Origin: Halicephalobus mephisto
Taxonomy: Eukaryota > Nematoda > Chromadorea > Rhabditida > Panagrolaimidae
Length of the DNA stretch: 64,000 nt
Direction of reading: 5' to 3'
Assembly (NCBI GenBank): GCA_009193035.1
Contig: SWDT01000108.1
Span: forward strand, 1 to 64,000
Shown piece by piece: positions 1 to 8,115 of this stretch; the first letter of the stretch is position 1; the number at the start of each line of letters is the position of its first letter. A model generated the notes under the pieces. That model ran no database searches. It saw nothing but the letters and a program-made list of their open reading frames with translations, and was not told the DNA's origin. The translations under genes were made by a program, and so were the position numbers.

Positions 1-545
1 TTTTATGAATTTTACTTTTTCCGTCGTGAGTGACGTTTTCTCGATCCATCGAGGAGTGGTCAAAGGTTCCATGCCAAAGTACAGACAGTTCGCCAAGATG
101 GTAAGTAAGCTGAAGCCGTATCCGATTAGATCTAGGTTTCTGTCCGAGCTGTCAAAAAAGTACCCAGGGATGAAGAAAAAGTGTTTTGCGTAAAGATAGA
201 GAATAATCTAGGAATGAATTACAGTAATGAAAATAATGTTAAATTTCTGAAATTGAATTTCAATCGTGTTAGAATTCAGTCAAAATTTAAAAACTTCGGA
301 AATCGATGGAAAATTATGTTATCGAATTTAATGCTCAAGATTCCGGGAATTCGTGCTGAGGTAATTTCGTAGTAGTACTTGTTTGTTATGTTTACCATGG
401 TGTGATTTCTGGGTTTTCATCATTACTACGTCATTGCCAACGTCTTCAGTCGGTTCGAACAGCTCAGACAAGAAAGCTTTAGTGTAGGTGTCGGAAAACT
501 AGATCTGACCTCATCTAGTCCGAAACTAATATGGAAGGAAAAACG
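1..545. other. Left-edge stretch with no supported gene
   Basis: The only open frames are a 62-codon one at 5-193 and a 63-codon one at 181-372, both plus strand. They show no recognisable domain. A GT donor-like site (GTAAGT) lies near 101 inside the first, so it could be part of an exon of a gene lying to the left. I cannot support a call. Confidence 0.3.
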
Positions 546-616
546 TCTCTCGGCAGGCATCGAACCCGTATCGTTTTGCTATCCGGGCAACTGCTTTTCT
601 CTTAAGCTACGAGAGC
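546..616 (-). tRNA. tRNA-like cloverleaf, probably a tRNA pseudogene or tRNA-derived repeat
   Basis: On the minus strand this 71-nt stretch folds as a class I tRNA. It has a 7-bp acceptor stem with six pairs, a D stem GCTT/AAGC, a five-base anticodon stem with one mismatch, a 7-base loop CCGGATA and a T arm with loop TTCGATG. The internal B box GGTTCGATGCC is close to consensus. The loop would give anticodon GGA (Ser), but eukaryotic tRNA-Ser has a long variable arm and normally uses AGA, TGA or CGA. With mismatches in three stems this is more likely a pseudogene or the head of a SINE than a working tRNA. Confidence 0.45.
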
Positions 617-1371
617 GACCTTTTCCAACTCTATTCCTGGAAGCAGAATCGTTTCTCCTGAACGATCGCTCCTTTCTCGCTACGCTTAATGTCGCGACAG
701 TAGGATTGTCGTAGAAAAAAGAAGATTCTCAGCACGAAAGTCCCTGAGGCACCGAGACCCAACTTGCGTACTAATTCGCAGCAGTGACGTCGTTTGGAAA
801 CCAGAGAAAAACGACGAAGATGAACTATCAGAGATTAATGTTAATTACTGTTTGATTGGTCGGATAAATCCAGGAGTTGTAATTCGTGCAGAACCAGTCA
901 ATTAACGGAATAGATCGAATTCCCTCACAAGGACCGCAGAAATTAACACATTACTAACTTAGAATTGCTTCTACTGGGTTTAAATATCTCAGATTAACTA
1001 TATCTAACTATGCCTATAGGGTAACTATAACTTACAAGCACAGGATACCCACAGAATATGGATAATTATACATCAATACAGATACTGGAAATCATTTATA
1101 AATGACTACAATCAAACAGGTTCGATTATGTTCAGTTGCAAGCGATTTCCAGCATCTGGAGAGTGTCATTCATGGCCTACAGTATTCCACGTTCCTTGAT
1201 ATTCAGATTATCTCTTCAAGTTTTCTCTTTTTAGTTTAGTTTTCCGTTCCAACAAAAATTGACCTAAAATTCACAAATTCCTAAATTAGATTGACGCTTT
1301 CAAAGTTCAATTTTTAAAAACACCGCCAAATTCTCATAAAAACTTACAAAAAAATTATTTTTAAATTAATG
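617..1371. other. Gene-free stretch
   Basis: No long open frame, no exon-like pattern and no obvious tandem repeat were seen between the tRNA-like element and the inverted-repeat arm. It may belong to a larger degraded mobile element whose right end is the 1372-1630 arm. Confidence 0.3.
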
Positions 1372-1630
1372 TAGGCATAAAGATCGGAGTTAAACCGGAA
1401 ACGGCCTAGACAAAATGCCCAAAGCTCCGTCCAGTCAGCCGACGTCTGTGAAGTGAGACTAAAGTGTTAGAGAGTCAGTCTTTTGAGAAAATCCAACTCC
1501 AACCTGATCCGAGTTTGATTTCGATCAAACGAGGACCTTTCCTTTCTAGTTCTATGCTTATGTTAAGATAAACAGGCTTAATTGCTAACAGTAGGAATCA
1601 ACAGTTTTCCGTCCAATCACGAACATCTTA
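1372..1630 (-). repeat. Long inverted-repeat arm, copy 1 (solo)
   Basis: This is the reverse complement of the arm at 6967-7249 and matches the right half of the palindrome at 4912-5450, at roughly 85-90% identity by eye. It begins with GTAGGCATAAAG and runs to the AACATCTTA end. Its inner end faces left, so if it is a terminal inverted repeat its element lay at lower coordinates. Possible identities are a Maverick terminal repeat or a fold-back DNA transposon arm. Confidence 0.75.
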
Positions 1631-2663
1631 TCGAACCACCTTATTTACTACAGAAATATGGGAGATATTTGAATCCTATATCAAATATTGGGAGCTTATA
1701 TAGAATTATAGCAAATGAAAAACACGCAAAAAATATAAAAAAGTAAGAAATCAAAAACAGTGGCTGCTCTAAATCGTAAAATGAAAAATATGACAAGATA
1801 AGATGATCCTTGCCAAATAAAATCCATTAATTTTTGCACTAAGGTAAAACATGTTGAAAACTAGTATGTTCGAATAATGTTGGTAAATAGATCCAGAAGG
1901 CCATTTATTCTTTATGTGCAAATCAAGATAATTGTTTTTTCTGAAAATGAATCCTGATGCAATCAGTTTTAACATTACACGGATTAATAATTTGTAGGTG
2001 CACAAATTGTGATTAATTTAAAAGTGGAAATCGCAACGCTGGCATTAATGCGCAATTCGATACCTGATGCTTGTGCACATATAGAACTTTCACAAGCAAA
2101 TGGAATAATAACAAGGTAGGAATTGTGAAATCACTTAAAGTGCACATTTATTTTGAAATTGTCAGAACAGTATGCATCGGACAGTTTGAAATTAGGGAAG
2201 ACGAAGAAATACTAGTAATAGTTTTTCAGTTCCACTCATTGTTGTTGATTAAATACGTTGTCTGTGATATTCCCTCAAGGAAAATATTATGGATAAATAC
2301 CACTTTTATTTGTATTTCATTTTCTAAGCAAGTTATATAAATTTAACAAATATATTAAAAAGCATTCATGAAGGTAAAATGAGATCAGATGTGGCATCAA
2401 CCGATTATCTCATTAGATGATGAATCTTGTGAAACTAATCTATTAAAAAATCGTGCACTAACAATGTTCCTCAAGAGTTAACTAATAGACTTAGAAATAA
2501 CTCAGAATCTACTGTCAGAAGTATATATCAGAAGTTTTTCCTAGCACGCCACATATTTTCCTAGAAATATTAAATTCAACAGGTGATCAAATGAAACATC
2601 TCATTATTTACCTTTACATGTATTTATTGATCATTAGAAGTAGTTTGATGATTAACAGACAAT
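1631..2663. other. Gene-free stretch with two weak open frames
   Basis: Small open frames at 1769-2005 (-) and 2071-2340 (+) have no recognisable domain and no convincing splice context. I regard them as chance. Nothing else is supported. Confidence 0.3.
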
Positions 2664-3010
2664 AGTATATAATAGGCGTTTCTGGCTCACCTGAAATTCC
2701 CCCCACCACCCGTCGAGACCGTCGCTTAATATTTAAGGCACAAGCTGTTAAAAAAATCATATAATTTTACAAAAATACCTTATAAAATCGTTGTTCAAAA
2801 TCTCCGTCCCCAAACCTGGCTCACTTGAAATTCCCTCGCCGCCCGCTAAACCACAACTGATAAAATAAGGTATAAATTGATAAAAAGTTACATTATTTAG
2901 CAATAATGCCATCCAAAATCACATCGGGTGAAAAATGGTGTGAGCCAAAATCCCCCGTTGCATTTTTTATGGGCTCCCCTCGATTCATAAAAAGCAAAAG
3001 TATATCTAGA
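2664..3010. repeat. MITE-like repeat, copy 1
   Basis: It shares with 7933-8109 (in reverse orientation) the terminal motif GCGTTTCTGGCTCACC and an inner block with TTATTTAGCAATAATGCCAT. This copy seems composite, because a second CTGGCTCACTTGAAATTCC motif starts near 2817. There are no coding features. It is probably a short non-autonomous DNA transposon of unknown superfamily. Confidence 0.55.
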
Positions 3011-3083
3011 TCAAATTAGCAATGAAATTTATCACTAATATAGAGATTAGTGGAACAATACCCGATGAAAATAATAGAAGAGA

Positions 3084-4276
3084 TCATTCATCCCACTCAA
3101 CGTCATCTTCCGGCGGCAGAAACTCCTAAAAGTCACGAATTAATTGAATAGTGTTGCATCAAGTAAATTTTACCACAATGTATCCATGGATTTTATTGAT
3201 CGGAATAATTCCACATCGTCCACCAGATGCAGGTGATGCCGGTCGACCATTGTTGTCTTTTGTATGAGGAACCTTTTCAGTTTCAACCTGCATTCCAATC
3301 AAACGTCCGTCTTCGCTCCAGCAACTTCCACCACTGTCGCCTTTAAAGGAGCCACTCGAGCCCAGATAACGCATTCGTGAGGTTATATCACTTGCAATAA
3401 TTCCTGCCGAAAACGATATGTGAGTAGTCCCTTCATATTTAACCGAGTAGCCCATCTGAAAGCATCTCAGTTTAGATAAAAAAATCAAAGTAATATATGC
3501 AAAACACTGTAAATGTAATAGTTAAACCCACCATAATATATTTCATCCCCTTCTTCGGTTCAACGGCTTCCAACAACAGATTCCTATCGCAGAGTTCGGC
3601 GGTATCGGACTGAAGCACAATCAAATCCAGAATCTCATTTATCAGAACTACGCGAGTGACAACATTGATTTCCTGATTCTGATACGACAGTAGTTTGACA
3701 ATATCACCATTCACCAGATTCTTGTTTTCACCATGACGAAAGGTTATCGCCAAATGTTTGGTCACTGGGATAGCCGACCTCTTCATATTGTCCTCCTTCA
3801 CATAAAACCAAGCATATGGACTTATTCGAGAAATCAAATCGCCATCCACAGGCAGCGGTTCAAACTCTGGATCTATTCTTTGCCTTTTTCGAGTTGTGGG
3901 GCCTAAACATAAAAATTAAATGTACTCACTTCTTAGTGAATTTCAAACCCTCAATATCAGCAGAAGTTGATGGCCGCGAAGGTGCCTTATCCGATTCGAC
4001 GAAAAACTCCATCGCTTGCCAACCATCGGGAAGTAAAAACTTCGTTCCTGTTTCGTTCACTCTAAATCAATTAACATAGAATCAAAAATAAGTTTTAAAA
4101 TGAACTTACTTGCATCCCTTTGTCTTTCCATTAACCTCATACCACAACCCAACGACTGCATCAGCAGGAATAAGAAATAGACTTTTGACGGTGCTCTGGG
4201 TTAGTACATTTTCCGACAAATCGATTTCGACTTTCTTGTCCATCATCTTGATTCGGATCACATGCTCCATTCTCAT
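3084..4276 (-). CDS. Trypsin-fold (S1-like) serine protease with N-terminal ubiquitin-like segment
   Basis: Exons read from ATG at 4276 through four introns. The last two exons end at 3174 and span 3125-3084 (EFLPPEDDVEWDE then stop). The N-terminal 100 or so residues resemble a beta-grasp segment rich in charged residues (RMEHVIRIKMMDKKVEI). A trypsin-like core follows: AITFRHG carries the likely catalytic His, DLIVLQSD the Asp, and GSFKGDSGGSCW the Ser. All three triad residues are present. No signal peptide is visible, so the protein may be intracellular, which is unusual for S1 enzymes. Similar two-part proteins exist in Caenorhabditis, but I cannot name the gene. A TTTTTAG acceptor just 5' of the ATG suggests trans-splicing. 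Mobile-element debris lies on both sides, yet the frame is intact. Confidence 0.8.
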
Positions 4277-4611
4277 AAATCGATACTGTCTAAAAACAAT
4301 GAATTAAATGAAAAGAATAAAAATGAGAGAAATGCATATTCACCTATGCAAAAAAGCAAATCATAAATATGTCTTTTACATGAATTTGATGCAATATTTA
4401 TACTCATCCACTTGTCGTACAAGTTAATAGCAAGAAGCAGCAGAAACCAATATAAGATCCATGCACAAAATTAAACCAAAATTTGCAAACATTTGGCTTG
4501 AATAAGCAAGAAGCACGCAAAAAATGCTGAAAGTTAACACAACGCCAAGAACGAAGAAACGCGCCATTTTGGATGTGTTTAAAAAAGTGCATATGCTTTC
4601 TAACTGCTCGT
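4277..4611. other. Short intergenic stretch
   Basis: This is the upstream region of the protease gene. The open frame at 4404-4616 (-) overlaps the polymerase B remnant in another frame and has no recognisable domain. No further signal was seen. Confidence 0.3.
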
Positions 4612-4905
4612 TTCAAATCTTATAATGTCCATCAGCTAGTGTACTTATTTTATTCTTACAAATATATCTTTTAAACTCTTCTTTATCATCTTCATTCAAA
4701 GCGACTTTGTTTTAGAGTATAAATCTGGTGCTTTTTTGCTTGAATCATGAATTGCTCTTTTCGAGTTACCTTTCCTTCCAACAATCATCGTTTAAAGTCA
4801 TCTAATTTCAACGTTTTGGTTACATTCTTCTTAACTCCTTTTGACTTCTTTTTCTCTTCACCATCAACGCTGAACGCATATTGTTTTGATTTTAAAAATG
4901 CAATA
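4612..4905 (-). pseudogene. Maverick/Polinton DNA polymerase B, C-terminal remnant
   Basis: On the minus strand the decayed translation contains KKKSKGVKKNV, then LLEGKVTRKEQF, then after a frameshift NKVALNEDDK and ISTLADGHYKI followed by a stop. This matches the conserved C-terminal tail of the protein-primed type B polymerase of Maverick/Polinton elements, which ends in a TLAxGHYKI-like motif. At least one in-frame stop and one frameshift are present, so it is dead. Its upstream side abuts the palindromic repeat at 4912-5450, which either interrupts the gene or joined it after deletion. Confidence 0.7.
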
Positions 4906-4911
4906 TTAGGG

Positions 4912-5450
4912 GTGTGGTGAAGGTTGGATGTCGATGGTGGGACATCTTGGGAGCTCCTTGATTGGGCGGAAAACTGTTGATTCTTACTGTTAGCAATTAA
5001 GCTTGTTTATCTCAACATAAGCATAAAACAAAGAGAGGAAAGGTCCTTATTCAATCGAAGTCAAACTGGGATCAGGTTGGAGTTAGATTTTCTCAAAGAC
5101 TGGCTTTCTAACACTTTTGTAGGCACAAAGATCGGACTTAAACTGCAGACGGCCTAGACAAAATACCTGTAAGCACAAAAATCGGACTTAAACCGGAACG
5201 GCCTAGACAGAATGCCCAAAACTCCGCCCAGCCGACGCCTGTGAAGTGAGACTAAAATGTTAGAGAGTCAGTCTTTGAGAAATTCTAGCTTTAGACGGGT
5301 CCGAGTTTGACTTTGATCAAACGAGGACCTTTCTTCTCTTGTTCTATGCTTATGTTAAGATAAACAAGCTTAATTGCTAATAGTTAGAACCAACAGTTTT
5401 CTGCCTAATCAAGGAGCTCCAAGATGTCACTCCATCGACATCCCTCGTAC
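4912..5450. repeat. Near-perfect palindrome of two inverted-repeat arms
   Basis: The left arm (from about 4930, GTCGATGGTGGGACATC) and the right arm (ending near 5444) are reverse complements: GCAATTAAGCTTGTTTATCT on the left against its complement on the right. The left arm is truncated at its inner end. A block of about 45 bp (CGGACTTAAAC...GGCCTAGACA) is duplicated at 5122-5166 and 5169-5213. The same arm stands alone at 1372-1630 and 6967-7249. It could be a fold-back transposon or two fused terminal repeats left after loss of the element body. Confidence 0.75.
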
Positions 5451-5618
5451 TACTTATCTTACTACTATCATTTGACTACATAATTGTGTCATTATTAGTT
5501 CCCAATTTCTCATTAAAGCAGCGGATTATGTTGCCCTTTCGAATGGGGTGACTTTTTCTTGACATAGATGGTACACAAAACAATCATTTTGCTTAATGGT
5601 GTAAGAGGCATAGAAGCA

Positions 5619-5693
5619 TGATAAGCTTTCTTTGTAGATAAGGTTAATCTTATGATTGTTTGCCAGCAACTCGCTAATAAAATTGTATAAATA
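5619..5693 (+). promoter_or_regulatory. Promoter of the small secreted peptide gene: GATA sites and TATA box
   Basis: TGATAA lies at 5619-5624, AGATAA at about 5637-5642, and TATAAATA at 5686-5693, some 50 bp before the ATG at 5740. In rhabditid nematodes TGATAA sites bound by ELT-2-type GATA factors drive gut expression. The combination suggests an intestinal secreted product. This is inference from motif matches only. Confidence 0.45.
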
Positions 5694-5739
5694 CGGAGAT
5701 AATTATCGTTTAATCAACACTAAATCTCTGGACGAGGAA

Positions 5740-5964
5740 ATGCGTTACTTATTGTCTCTTCTATTCATTACAGCTTTAGCATGGTCTCTTGTGATCCCTC
5801 CTCGTGGTAAAGAAAATGATCCGAAGTCAAATGACTCTCTAAAGAAGCAGCAGGCAATTTCGTTTAAGAATTCCAACTTGGGCTGCCTTGATTGGTGCTC
5901 TGGGTATTGTTACTCTATGGGATATACGTTTTGTAAAGTTAATACTCAGATGAATAAGAAATAA
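5740..5964 (+). CDS. Small secreted cysteine-containing peptide precursor
   Basis: A single-exon frame of 74 residues. The start at 5740 is chosen because it gives a clear signal peptide (MRYLLSLLFITALAWS); the longer upstream frame would bury it. A charged Lys/Asn/Ser-rich stretch follows, then a short C-terminal core with four cysteines (GCLDWCSGYCYSMGYTFC), which could make two disulfides. The layout of signal, propeptide and Cys core is typical of secreted effector or signalling peptides, but I do not recognise the family. AATAAA at 6111-6116 is a likely polyadenylation signal. The promoter carries a TATA box and two GATA-type sites. It sits between Maverick remnants and could be cargo or simply a neighbour. 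Confidence 0.6.
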   Translation: MRYLLSLLFITALAWSLVIPPRGKENDPKSNDSLKKQQAISFKNSNLGCLDWCSGYCYSMGYTFCKVNTQMNKK

Positions 5965-6307
5965 TCTTTTTATTTTAGATTCGTGTGTGGAAGAAACGTG
6001 TTATTGCTTTATTTGAAATATCGAATAATGACAAACGTTAGAATTTTTCCCTCAAATTTTTAGTTTTTGTAATTTTTAAAGAGGTTTTTACCTAACATTT
6101 GTTTGATCTTAATAAAGTAACTGTGATATGTAATAAATATTTTTGCGTTTTTACAAAGTGTTCAAAGTGTCCGGAATTAGAAATGCTCTCCTGATCTTAT
6201 TTGAATTGAAGAACGAGTTTGAAAGTTTGTTCCCGAATACTAAACGCTTAAGCCATTTTGTCCATCAGACTTTTTCAAGTGTTTTAAGCAACAAATGTCC
6301 TGACAAT

Positions 6308-6538
6308 TCATCGTAGCTGATGTGTCGGTATGATTTTTTCTTTATTCTTGTAGTAACAGACCCAATGTGTACCACTATTTTTACTCTCATCCAAATTTAC
6401 AACTCCACATTCTATATCATTAACCTTACCTGGAAGAGTATCCCTCGTGAACACCCCTCTGAAATTTTTTATTTTTAATTCTTTAGCTAATTTTGTAATG
6501 TCGTAATTCATTAATGGTTTTAAGGTTTTAATAAACAT
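6308..6538 (-). pseudogene. Maverick/Polinton adenain-like cysteine protease, truncated copy
   Basis: The frame starts at an ATG (6538) with the same N-terminal pattern as the copy at 7464-7856: KIKNFRGVFTRDTLPGK, then GTHWVCYYKN with the catalytic His. It breaks off right after that motif. The acidic residue and the CGYYC nucleophile half are missing and replaced by a short unrelated tail. Maverick proteases are related to adenovirus proteases and are thought to mature capsid proteins. This copy cannot be active. Confidence 0.75.
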
Positions 6539-6712
6539 TTAAACGTTTAGATTGTAGAACAAAACAAAACTCATTTATAAAACGCGAAAACCTACGAATA
6601 TTTAAGTTCACAAAAAATCAGCAAAATTCAAAATGGGATGGTAGGTGGTTTGAGTGAGCTAGAAACTTTTGAAAGTAAAAAATACGTAAAAATTTTTTAT
6701 TTATAAATTAGG

Positions 6713-6943
6713 ATGGATGGTTTCGAAAGAATGTCACGAGATGAATTGCGATCCATAGTTTCAAAATTAAAAATAATGAAACATAGTGAGATACAGAAAA
6801 TAAGAAAGAATGAATTAATAAATGTGGTAAAATTGAAAGAAATATTTCCATTTGATGAATCGTTTTTTGTCAAAGAAATCGAAGAGAAAAAAATTGTGAG
6901 GAAAGTTAATAAAACAGAAAAGTTCGAAAAAAGACCAATGTAG
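6713..6943 (+). CDS. Short lysine-rich open frame, possible Maverick-associated relic
   Basis: 76 codons from an ATG at 6713. The product is helical and charged (RSIVSKLKIMKHSEIQKIRK), with no recognised domain. The repeated pattern RDELRSIVSKLKI-x-KHSEIQKIRKNELINVVKL looks like a SAP-type or helix-turn-helix segment, but this is weak. It lies between two Maverick protease pieces and ends just before the arm at 6967, so it may be part of the same mobile debris. It could also be chance in AT-rich DNA. Confidence 0.3.
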   Translation: MDGFERMSRDELRSIVSKLKIMKHSEIQKIRKNELINVVKLKEIFPFDESFFVKEIEEKKIVRKVNKTEKFEKRPM

Positions 6944-6966
6944 TAAAATATGTAGTAAGAAGGGGA

Positions 6967-7249
6967 GATTGTCGATGGAGTGACATCTTGGAGCTCCTTG
7001 ATTAGGCAGAAAACTGTTGGTTCCTACTATTAGCAATTAAGCTTGTTTATCTTAACATAAGCATAAAACAAAGAGAGGAAAGGTCCTTATTCAATCGAAG
7101 TCAAACTGGGATCAGGTTGGAGTTGGATTTTCTCAAAGACTGGCTTTCTAACACTTTTGTCTCACTTCCCAGGGATCGGCTGACTGAGCAAAGCTTTGGG
7201 CATTGCGTCTACGCCGTTTGCGGTTTAACTCCAATCTTTATGCCTACAG
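6967..7249 (+). repeat. Long inverted-repeat arm, copy 3 (adjacent to Maverick genes)
   Basis: It runs from TTGTCGATGGAGTGACATC to ATGCCTACAG and matches the arms at 1372-1630 and 4912-5450. Its inner end touches the Maverick frame at 7209-7439, whose last residues (VGIKIGVKPQTA) are read out of the repeat itself. That layout fits the left terminal inverted repeat of a Maverick, or a foreign insertion that cut the Maverick gene. Confidence 0.7.
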
Positions 7250-7439
7250 TTCCATTAATTGAATAAGAGAATTTATTATTTCTACTATCAATATCAATTT
7301 TTCGAATTTTATTATTATGATTAAGGTTTCCGTTCATTTTTACTAATGCAATCTCGTATTTTTTGTCTAGGAAATCTTGAGAAAATGAATACTCAAAACT
7401 CGATTGACTTGATGTAAGCTGAAGAAAAAATAGTGCCAT
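7209..7439 (-). pseudogene. Probable Maverick-associated protein, N-terminal fragment
   Basis: The frame opens with MALFFLQLTSSQSSFEYSF and DKKYEIALVKM. I recall this kind of N-terminus from uncharacterised Maverick/Polinton-linked proteins in invertebrates, where a stretch reading KxYEIALIxxxxxNSxxN is common. It is only 76 codons. The C-terminal part is replaced by sequence of the inverted-repeat arm, so it is truncated. The 24-bp gap to the next frame (7464-7856, same strand) fits a compact Maverick gene array. The function is unknown; assignment rests on neighbourhood plus a weak motif. Confidence 0.45.
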
Positions 7440-7463
7440 TTAATTACAAAAAAAAAATAAAGA

Positions 7464-7856
7464 TTATTTTAAGCATAATATTACATCTCTATAGCTATAT
7501 TTTTCCAATAATTTTAGTACAAGTATACAATAATATCCGCAGTGATGGGTATTGAATTTTTGTATCTGAAATGTTGAACATTCAACGTCTGAACTTAAAT
7601 AATTTTGTAATTCAATTGGTGGATCCAAGCCGAATGAGTCAAAATAATAACATATATCCTTATTTTTGTGATAACAAACCCAATGGGTACCATTATTTTT
7701 AATGGAATCTAAATTTACAATACCAACTTCATTATTATTAATTTTATTTGGGAATGTGTCCCTCATAAATACTCCTCTAATATTTTTGATGTTTAATTTT
7801 TTAACTTTTTCTTCTAATTCACAATTTGTTAGTGGACTTAATTCGTGTTTGGGCAT
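7464..7856 (-). CDS. Maverick/Polinton adenain-like cysteine protease (PRO)
   Basis: 130 codons from ATG at 7856, uninterrupted. Order of motifs: N-terminal RGVFMRDTFPNK, then GTHWVCYHK with the catalytic His, YYFDSFGLDPP with the acidic residue, QIQKFNTHHCGYYC with the oxyanion Gln and the nucleophile Cys. All catalytic positions of the C5 (adenain-like) family are present. Maverick proteases are predicted to process capsid precursors during particle assembly. Only pieces of other Maverick genes are nearby (polymerase B end, second PRO, fragment at 7209-7439), so the element as a whole is defective although this frame is still open. Confidence 0.8.
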   Translation of the reverse strand: MPKHELSPLTNCELEEKVKKLNIKNIRGVFMRDTFPNKINNNEVGIVNLDSIKNNGTHWVCYHKNKDICYYFDSFGLDPPIELQNYLSSDVECSTFQIQKFNTHHCGYYCILVLKLLEKYSYRDVILCLK

Positions 7857-7932
7857 CCAAAATTCGATATTTAAACAATTTAAAAGTAAAAATATATATA
7901 TTTGACGAGTGGTAGACCTTAATTGGAGAGAA

Positions 7933-8109
7933 AAAATGCGAGGGGCGTTTCTGACTTACCCCCATTTTTCTTTCGATGTGATTTTGTATGGTATTATTGC
8001 TAAATAATGTAAATTTTTCAATTTATTCCTTATTTAATGAGCGGTAGTTTCGGCGAGTGGTGTGGGGAATTTCAGGTGAGCCAGAAACGTCTATTATATA
8101 CTACTACAG
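7933..8109 (-). repeat. MITE-like repeat, copy 2
   Basis: Short element bounded by GGCGTTTCTGACTTACCC on the left and GGTGAGCCAGAAACG followed by TATTATATAC on the right. The two ends are imperfect inverted repeats. It matches the element at 2664-3010 in opposite orientation and ends a few bases before the stop of the GPCR gene. No coding capacity. Confidence 0.6.
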
Positions 8110-8115
8110 ATTCAT

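Noticed and set aside
546..616. Functional tRNA-Ser(GGA)
   Set aside because: Class I shape, three stem mismatches and an anticodon not used in eukaryotes argue against a working tRNA-Ser.
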